A DNA stretch of 11,599 bases from Roseovarius sp. (lineage in GTDB: Bacteria; Pseudomonadota; Alphaproteobacteria; Rhodobacterales; Rhodobacteraceae), in NCBI GenBank assembly GCA_007125415.1, contig SLDH01000157.1:1-11599 (forward strand). The letters run 5' to 3'. A model generated the notes under the pieces. That model searched no databases. It was not told the DNA's origin and worked only from the letters and a program-made list of their open reading frames with translations. This document shows, piece by piece, positions 7,584 through 11,599 of this stretch (position 1 is the first letter of the stretch; the number at the start of each line of letters is the position of its first letter). A program made the translations under genes and the position numbers.

Positions 7584-7616
7584 CCAGATCACACGGCGGC
7601 ACCCCCTTTGATCTGG
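7584..7616 (-). promoter_or_regulatory. 8-bp inverted repeat at the predicted 5' end of the 815-residue protein's transcript
   Basis: CCAGATCA (7584-7591) and TGATCTGG (7609-7616) are perfect inverted copies separated by 17 bases. They lie between the candidate promoter (7622-7649) and the start codon at 7564. This position suits a 5'-terminal mRNA hairpin or an operator overlapping the transcription start. The pairing is read directly; its role is inferred. Confidence 0.45.
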
Positions 7617-7621
7617 TCACG

Positions 7622-7649
7622 ATTTTAGAGCAGGAACCTGCCGAGTTAA
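7622..7649 (-). promoter_or_regulatory. Candidate promoter of the 815-residue protein gene
   Basis: On the minus strand TTAACT (plus 7644-7649, four of six matches to TTGACA) and TAAAAT (plus 7622-7627, five of six matches) are 16 bases apart. The spacer contains GCAGG-AA-CCTGC (7630-7641), an inverted repeat that could be an operator. The -35 element abuts the metY terminator. Confidence 0.4.
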
Positions 7650-7692
7650 AGCAAAACCCCACCCGTGCCGGTTGGCTCCGGTCCGGGCGGGG
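7648..7692 (-). terminator. Intrinsic terminator of metY
   Basis: On the minus strand a 9-bp stem, CCCCGCCCG with CGGGTGGGG (plus 7684-7692 and 7657-7665, one G-U pair), closes an 18-base loop and is followed by TTTTGCTTT. It lies 18 bases after the metY stop codon, so metY is transcriptionally separated from the following gene. Confidence 0.8.
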
Positions 7693-7709
7693 CGTGTTGG
7701 AGGGGCAGA

Positions 7710-8990
7710 TCAGCTGCTGGCCCTGGCCAGCGCCTGATCGAGATCTGCGATGATGTCATCCACCGTCTCGATGCCGATGGAAAGGCGCACCACATTGGGG
7801 CTTGCGCCCGCGGCCTTCTGCTGCTCGGGCGTGAGTTGGCGGTGCGTGGTGGAGGCCGAATGGATGATGAGCGAGCGCGTATCGCCCAGATTGGCCACGT
7901 GGCTGAAGAGCTCAAGGCTATCGACCAGCTTGACGCAGCCGTCATAGCCCGATTTCAGCGTCGCCGTGAAAAGCCCGCTCGCGCCCTTGGGACAATATTT
8001 TGCCACCCGGTCATGATAGGGCGACGAGGCCAGCCCCGCATAGGTGACGGCCTCGATCCGGTCATCCTTTTCCAGCCATTCGGCCACGGCCTGCGCGTTT
8101 TCCACGGTGCGTTGCATCCGCAACGACAGCGTCTCGATGCCCAGAAGCGTGTAATGCGCGGCCTGCGGGTTGAGGGTCATGCCAAGGTCGCGCAGCCCCA
8201 CGGCGATGCCATGGAAGGTGAACGCGAGCGGCCCGAAGGTCTCGTGAAATTTCAGCCCGTGATAGGCAGGCTCCGGTTCGCTGAGCGAGGGGAACTTGTC
8301 GGAGGCCGACCAGTTGAAATTGCCGCTATCGACAACCACGCCGCCGGTGACGGTGCCGTTGCCGGTGAGATATTTGGTCATGGAATGCACAACCAGTGTC
8401 GCGCCATGCTCGATGGGGCGGCACAGATAGGGAGTGGCGGTGGTGTTATCCACGATGAGCGGCAGGCCGGCCGCATCGGCCACATCGGCCACCGCGCGCA
8501 GATCGGCCACATGCCCGCCCGGATTGGCAATCGATTCGCAGAAGACGGCGCGGGTATCGTCATCTATTGCGGCGGCGACCGCCTCGAGATCGTCGATATC
8601 GACGAATTTCGCGGACCAGCCGAAGCGCTTGATCGTCTGGCTGAACTGCGTGATGGAGCCGCCATAGAGCCGGTTGGACACCACCACATTGCAGCCCGGC
8701 CCCATCAGCGGAAAGAGTGCCATGATCTGTGCGGCATGGCCCGACGAGCAGCAGACCGCGCCCGCGCCACCCTCCAGCGTCGCCATGCGTTCCTGCAACG
8801 CCGCGACGGTCGGGTTGGTGAGGCGCGAATAGATATAGCCCACCTCCTGAAGGTTGAAGAGCGCGGCGGCATGTTCCGCATCGCGGAAAACATAGGCGGT
8901 GGTCTGATAGATCGGCACCTGCCGGGCGCCTGTCGCCGGGTCGGGGCGCGCGCCGGCGTGAACCTGCAAAGTGTCGAAGCCGTAAGCCAT
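7710..8990 (-). CDS. metY: O-acetylhomoserine sulfhydrylase (O-acetylhomoserine aminocarboxypropyltransferase)
   Basis: PLP-dependent cytoplasmic enzyme of the Cys/Met metabolism family. It joins O-acetylhomoserine with sulfide to give homocysteine for methionine synthesis. The 426 residues match the usual length of MetY (about 425-435), longer than cystathionine gamma-synthase (about 380-390). Visible features are the N-terminal GFDTLQVHAG start, YSRLTNPT with Tyr54 (cofactor phosphate contact), the CSSGHAAQ loop (81-88) that binds PLP phosphate, IVDNTTATP with Asp181 (pyridine nitrogen) and SMTKY with Lys206 as the PLP lysine. The C-terminal half is intact and ends in RLSIGIETVDDIIADLDQAL. 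The ATG at 8990 has a strong ribosome site, GGGAGG (plus 8998-9003). It is transcribed alone, with a terminator at 7648-7692. A MetZ-type enzyme is less likely because of the length and N-terminus. Confidence 0.95.
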   Translation of the reverse strand: MAYGFDTLQVHAGARPDPATGARQVPIYQTTAYVFRDAEHAAALFNLQEVGYIYSRLTNPTVAALQERMATLEGGAGAVCCSSGHAAQIMALFPLMGPGCNVVVSNRLYGGSITQFSQTIKRFGWSAKFVDIDDLEAVAAAIDDDTRAVFCESIANPGGHVADLRAVADVADAAGLPLIVDNTTATPYLCRPIEHGATLVVHSMTKYLTGNGTVTGGVVVDSGNFNWSASDKFPSLSEPEPAYHGLKFHETFGPLAFTFHGIAVGLRDLGMTLNPQAAHYTLLGIETLSLRMQRTVENAQAVAEWLEKDDRIEAVTYAGLASSPYHDRVAKYCPKGASGLFTATLKSGYDGCVKLVDSLELFSHVANLGDTRSLIIHSASTTHRQLTPEQQKAAGASPNVVRLSIGIETVDDIIADLDQALARASS

Positions 8991-9017
8991 GGGTCATCCT
9001 CCCTTGGGATCAAAACT

Positions 9018-9038
9018 GCGCATGGTTTAGGCCATCGC
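9018..9038 (-). promoter_or_regulatory. Leader hairpin upstream of metY
   Basis: On the minus strand GCGATGG and CCATGCGC can pair (seven base pairs with one bulged G) around a 6-base loop CCTAAA. The hairpin is followed by AGTTTTG and then the metY Shine-Dalgarno. It could be a weak attenuator or part of a larger leader fold. I compared this leader by memory with SAM-II and SAM/SAH riboswitches and saw no convincing match. Confidence 0.3.
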
Positions 9039-9150
9039 CACGGATGCCACAACGCCGGATCACACGGGCGGGACGCTGTCCGTCAGAATCCCGCTTCGGC
9101 GGTAAACCGTTCTCCCCCGCGTTGGCACAGGGCAACGTCGTTCCGTGCTT

Positions 9151-9171
9151 TAACGGGTTGCTGAGAAGGTG
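9151..9171 (+). repeat. Left terminal inverted repeat of the 318-bp element
   Basis: Bases 9151-9171, beginning TAACGGGTTGCTGAG, match the reverse complement of 9452-9472 at 18 of 21 positions. The first two bases are the presumed TA target copy. Confidence 0.75.
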
Positions 9172-9470
9172 CCCGACTCTCCCCCTCCAAGCGCTTTGAG
9201 CCGGAAATCTGTTCCGCGCCACGCCGACTCCACCCTCTCGCCCGGACGACCAGCCCGGGCGGCGCCCGACGCTCCCCCCGGGAGGCCGCATTGCAGCGCT
9301 GCAAAAAGCATAACGGTCGGAGGGTCTTGGCTGGCATAAAGCACCATCGCACCAGCGTACCAAGGCGCCCACCCAGGGTCGAGCGCCACCCTCTTCTTGC
9401 CGTCGAAGCAGAGTGGCAAGAAAAGTTCTCCTCGCGTTTGCAGCCTCTGTTCACTTTCTCAGCAGCCTGT
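9153..9470. mobile_element. Putative MITE or decayed insertion sequence
   Basis: Occupies most of the gene-free stretch 8991-9469. Its ends are imperfect inverted repeats (ACGGGTTGCTGAGAAGGTG at the left, ACAGGCTGCTGAGAAAGTG reading inward from the right; three mismatches in 21 when TA is included). It is flanked on both sides by TA, or equally by TTA at 9150-9152 and 9470-9472, as expected of a 2-3 bp target duplication. The interior has short open frames on both strands, none recognisable as a transposase. It also has an internal hairpin TTCTTGCC/GGCAAGAA (9394-9401, 9415-9422) and a GC-rich middle. A non-autonomous MITE is the simplest reading; an internally deleted IS is the alternative. 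The termini are reminiscent of IS5-superfamily style, but I cannot assign a family. It separates the glycosyltransferase gene from metY. Confidence 0.65.
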
Positions 9471-9472
9471 TA
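9452..9472 (-). repeat. Right terminal inverted repeat of the 318-bp element
   Basis: Read on the minus strand it begins TAACAGGCTGCTGAG and matches the left end at 18 of 21 positions. Its outermost TAA is also the stop codon of the glycosyltransferase gene. Confidence 0.75.
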
Positions 9473-10474
9473 GCGCAGCCAGAACCCTTCGCGCTTGATC
9501 TGGTTGCGGATGGCCTGTTCCTTGCGTGGCAGGTCGTCACGGTCGAACATGGCGCGCACCTTTTCGCCGCGCCCGTGATAGATCATGAACTTCATCGGCT
9601 CATAGCTCTTCAGCACGCGCTTGATCCAGTTGGGCGCGGTGACCTTGGTCAGCACCTCCACCACATGATCGCTCTCGCGCGCATAGAGCAGCGCAAGCAC
9701 CCGGTAATGGCAGGTGATCTCACCATCGAGCAGCCCCGGCGGCAGGCTGTCGCGCCCGCCGCCCAAGGCGTGGATCACGAGCGGCAGCGCCACCTGATCG
9801 AGCCAGGGATCGAGCGATTGCAGCATCAATTCGGGCGGCGGGTCATCGCGGATCGCCAGCGCAGTGTCCAGAAAGCGCTGCCCGAACAGATGCGGGCAGG
9901 TGTAGAAGAAGAAACCCGCATTGAAGTAGAGATAGCGCTGCCAGAACTCGTCGGGCTGGGCAAGGTCGAGCGAACTGTCGAAATCGAGCCCGAAACGGTC
10001 ATAGAGCGACTTCCAGATCTGCGTATAGCCGGGGCCGTAAAGCTCCACCTGTGGCCACGTCCCCTCGCGCCTCAGCGACGCGGTGGGGCGGGTGAAATCG
10101 AAGGGCACCGATGTCAGATCCCCCGTGATCAGCGTATCGGTATCGAAAAACACGAATGGTTCGCCCTCGGGCAAGGCCATCAGCGCCTCGATCTTGTTGC
10201 CATAGGGGTAATCCTGCCCGAAATGCCGGCTCTCGAAGGGGATAACCTCCGCTCCCAGCCGGTCGAGCGCCGCACGCGTCTCCTCGCCGCGGATGCGCGG
10301 ATCGCTGCGCCAGAGCGGGCCGGGCTGCGGCTCGGCCACGACGAGCCGGCCCTTGAAGTTTGGGCTCATGGCCCGCAGGCTGGCGGCAAAGAGCACCGCC
10401 TCATATTGCAAACGCCCGCCCTGTCCGATGATCAGGATGTTGAAAGGTTGGATTTTCTCAACCGTCCCCGCCAT
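9470..10474 (-). CDS. GT8-like glycosyltransferase (GT-A fold), substrate unknown
   Basis: A 334-residue soluble protein with features of GT-A retaining glycosyltransferases. There is an N-terminal beta-strand region (FNILIIGQGG, 11-20) and GNKIEAL. FVFFDTDTLI follows, with the metal-binding DxD motif Asp111-Thr-Asp113. After it come FNAGFFFY (184-191) and a WLDQVALP block (224-231) like the NAG and DQ motifs of GT8 enzymes. The C-terminus (Arg/Lys-rich, ending KREGFWLR) shows no membrane segment. The ATG at 10474 is chosen because the domain starts right after it. The frame stays open upstream to 11260 but overlaps two other genes there. A GGGG lies before the start; a possible -10 TATACT (plus 10507-10512) lies 33 bases upstream without a good -35. 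The TAA stop coincides with the end of the 318-bp element. Acceptor and donor are unknown; no polysaccharide gene cluster is visible. Confidence 0.75.
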   Translation of the reverse strand: MAGTVEKIQPFNILIIGQGGRLQYEAVLFAASLRAMSPNFKGRLVVAEPQPGPLWRSDPRIRGEETRAALDRLGAEVIPFESRHFGQDYPYGNKIEALMALPEGEPFVFFDTDTLITGDLTSVPFDFTRPTASLRREGTWPQVELYGPGYTQIWKSLYDRFGLDFDSSLDLAQPDEFWQRYLYFNAGFFFYTCPHLFGQRFLDTALAIRDDPPPELMLQSLDPWLDQVALPLVIHALGGGRDSLPPGLLDGEITCHYRVLALLYARESDHVVEVLTKVTAPNWIKRVLKSYEPMKFMIYHGRGEKVRAMFDRDDLPRKEQAIRNQIKREGFWLR

Positions 10475-10573
10475 AGTTGCCCCGATCCGCCCTGTCGTTT
10501 CGGCCCAGTATAGAAGCCCGCACCGTGTTAAAGAAGTGGCAGATTGAAGAAATTGCCGTAAGGAGTTTTTCAG

Positions 10574-11062
10574 ATGCTCGATTGGATCCTGATCATCATG
10601 GCGGTCACGATGGGCAGTGGCGGCAGCATGGGCAGTGGCGCCACCGTGGACAACCCGGCCGAAGCAAGCCTGCCTTCGGGGTTCACCGCCAAACCGCAAG
10701 TGCCGACGGGCAAATTCACCACCGCGACGGAAATCAAGCCGATCATGGAGATGACCCGGCCCAACTGGCTGGCGCTGAGTGCGCAGCCGGGCAACGACTT
10801 TCTTTATGTCACCCAGATCTGGTCGTGGCGATGCGGGCTCCTGCAGATGAAGGTTTCCGTGAATGGTGCTGCCATGGAAGTTTGGCCGCTCCCACCCTGC
10901 CATGAGGAGACGAACGCGCCCAACGCCATTCTCGAAAGCGATGGCTTGCCCTTCAGGATGTTCGGCGCGGGCGAGATCGAGCAGATCGAGGTCGAACTGC
11001 TCTATGACGATCTGACCACGACCAGTGCCACCTACACCCGGCAGGATATCCTGATGCCCTGA
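10574..11062 (+). CDS. Hypothetical protein, probably exported or membrane-anchored
   Basis: 162 residues, no function recognised. It seems to me like a protein conserved in roseobacters, but this is from memory of style and not a search. The first 13 residues (MLDWILIIMAVTM) are hydrophobic and may be a short anchor or atypical signal. A MGSG-GS-MGSG repeat follows, encoded by a 13-base direct repeat at 10610-10622 and 10628-10640. The body has TATEIKPIMEMTRPNW, FLYVTQIWSWRCGL and a PCHEET segment. It has two cysteines, Cys87 and Cys109, which could form a disulfide if exported. The end is mostly beta-like (IEQIEVELLYDD). The start is well supported by AGGAG at 10561-10565, eight bases before the ATG. 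It is divergent from the glycosyltransferase and convergent with the UdgX gene, only 19 bases away. Confidence 0.75.
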   Translation: MLDWILIIMAVTMGSGGSMGSGATVDNPAEASLPSGFTAKPQVPTGKFTTATEIKPIMEMTRPNWLALSAQPGNDFLYVTQIWSWRCGLLQMKVSVNGAAMEVWPLPPCHEETNAPNAILESDGLPFRMFGAGEIEQIEVELLYDDLTTTSATYTRQDILMP

Positions 11063-11081
11063 GCCCTGCCCGTGCGCTCTG

Positions 11082-11599
11082 TCAGGCTGCGTTCTGCATT
11101 TGCTGCGCCGCGCGCGCCAGATCGGCGGTGAACTCGGCTCTTGCCTTGTTCTGCGCGGCACCGTCGAAGCGCAGCAGATAGCTCGGATGCCAGGTGACAA
11201 GCACGGGCGTGCCATCCCCGGCCTGTTCGATCCCTCCCCGGCGCGGGCCCAAGGGCGCATCGTCGCCCGTCAGCGCGAATGCAGCGGTGGCCCCCATCGC
11301 CACGATCAGCGCAGGGCGCACGCGCTCACGCTCCAGATCGAGCCACCAGCGGCAATGCTGCACCTCGCCTTTGGCCGGGCTCTGATGGATGCGCCGACGG
11401 CCCCTGGGACGGAACTTGAAATGCTTCACCGCGTTGGTGACATAGGCGCGTGACCGCTCAAGCCCTGCTGCCTGCGCCAGCTCATCGAAGACCTGCCCCG
11501 CCGGGCCGATGAGCGGGCGCCCTTCCAGGTCTTCCCGGTCGCCCGGCTGCTCGCCCACGATCATCACCGCCGCATCGAGCGGGCCCTCGCCGGGCACCG
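11082..11599 (-). CDS. UdgX-family uracil-DNA binding/glycosylase protein (5' part missing)
   Basis: C-terminal 172 or so residues of a family-4-like uracil-DNA glycosylase that enters from the right edge. A GTG at 11597 is in frame, but the sequence there (PGEGPLDAA) is mid-domain in this family, so the true start lies outside. Visible motifs: GEQPGD (residues 15-20 of the fragment; motif 1, where family 4 has GEAPG), EGRPLIGPAG, YVTNAVKHF, the insertion RGRRRIHQSP (65-74) and HPSYLLR (137-143; motif 2). The (K/R)RRIH loop is the hallmark of UdgX, whose histidine (His71 of the fragment) forms a covalent bond with uracil-containing DNA in the mycobacterial protein. Only one Cys (HCRWWL) is visible; family 4 Fe-S ligands also come from upstream, outside the window. 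In many proteobacteria UdgX is fused behind a DUF4130 domain; that cannot be seen here. Confidence 0.9.
   Translation of the reverse strand, partial: VPGEGPLDAAVMIVGEQPGDREDLEGRPLIGPAGQVFDELAQAAGLERSRAYVTNAVKHFKFRPRGRRRIHQSPAKGEVQHCRWWLDLERERVRPALIVAMGATAAFALTGDDAPLGPRRGGIEQAGDGTPVLVTWHPSYLLRFDGAAQNKARAEFTADLARAAQQMQNAA

Noticed and set aside
8991..9150. SAM-II, SAM-V or SAM/SAH riboswitch in front of metY
   Set aside because: The consensus cores as I remember them could not be placed on this leader; only a simple hairpin is visible.
7665..9164. A 499-codon open frame on the plus strand antisense to metY
   Set aside because: It mirrors a clear, complete MetY and reads as His/Arg/Gly-rich antisense translation of a GC-rich gene, with no domain of its own.
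9083..9454. Short minus-strand open frames inside the 318-bp element as a transposase remnant
   Set aside because: None of the frames shows a DDE or HTH pattern that I can recognise, and the longest runs past the element's left end.
9413..10513. A 366-codon plus-strand frame antisense to the glycosyltransferase
   Set aside because: The opposite strand carries recognisable DxD, NAG and DQ motifs; the plus-strand product has none and begins inside the MITE-like element.
10475..11260. In-frame upstream extension of the glycosyltransferase (596 residues in total)
   Set aside because: It would overlap the 162-residue gene, which has its own ribosome site, and the UdgX gene. The glycosyltransferase fold starts just after the ATG at 10474.

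Overview
The window is GC-rich with dense, mostly minus-strand genes. Several proteins look like those of the roseobacter/Rhodobacteraceae branch of the Alphaproteobacteria: the 68-residue cold-shock protein, the Ala/Pro/Glu-rich membrane-anchored protein with a PilP/GspC-like tail, the 162-residue hypothetical protein and a UdgX-type uracil-DNA protein. This placement is inferred from protein style and composition; no rRNA or tRNA is present to confirm it.

Left part (1-3533): a minus-strand ABC exporter pair of the YbbA/YbbP type (permease cut off by the left edge, ATPase complete, joined by an ATGA overlap) lies head-to-head with a plus-strand secreted SGNH/GDSL esterase of the TesA type. 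The divergent start codons share one CATG. This is the tesA-ybbA-ybbP arrangement known from E. coli, and the three products probably act together on hydrophobic or lipid-like substrates in the cell envelope. A hairpin terminator separates the esterase from a convergent cold-shock gene (3579-3785).

Middle part (3786-7709): all minus strand. It holds the structured leader of the cold-shock gene, an exported L,D-transpeptidase (YkuD fold, cell-wall cross-linking), a tiny two-helix membrane protein, and an 815-residue single-pass protein. The last combines a GspL/PilM-like N-terminal region with a GspC/PilP-like C-terminal region through long low-complexity linkers.

Right part (7710-11599): metY (O-acetylhomoserine sulfhydrylase, methionine synthesis) with its own terminator. 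Upstream of it is a gene-free stretch of about 480 bases, most of which is a 318-bp element with 21-bp imperfect terminal inverted repeats. I interpret it as a MITE or decayed insertion sequence that landed exactly in the stop codon of the next gene, a GT8-like glycosyltransferase. A divergent hypothetical protein follows, convergent with the C-terminal part of a UdgX-family uracil-DNA protein that runs off the right edge.

No CRISPR array, prophage, toxin-antitoxin pair or RNA gene was seen. The points most worth a second look are the GspL/GspC-like hybrid protein, the stop-codon MITE, the UdgX gene and the leader hairpins.
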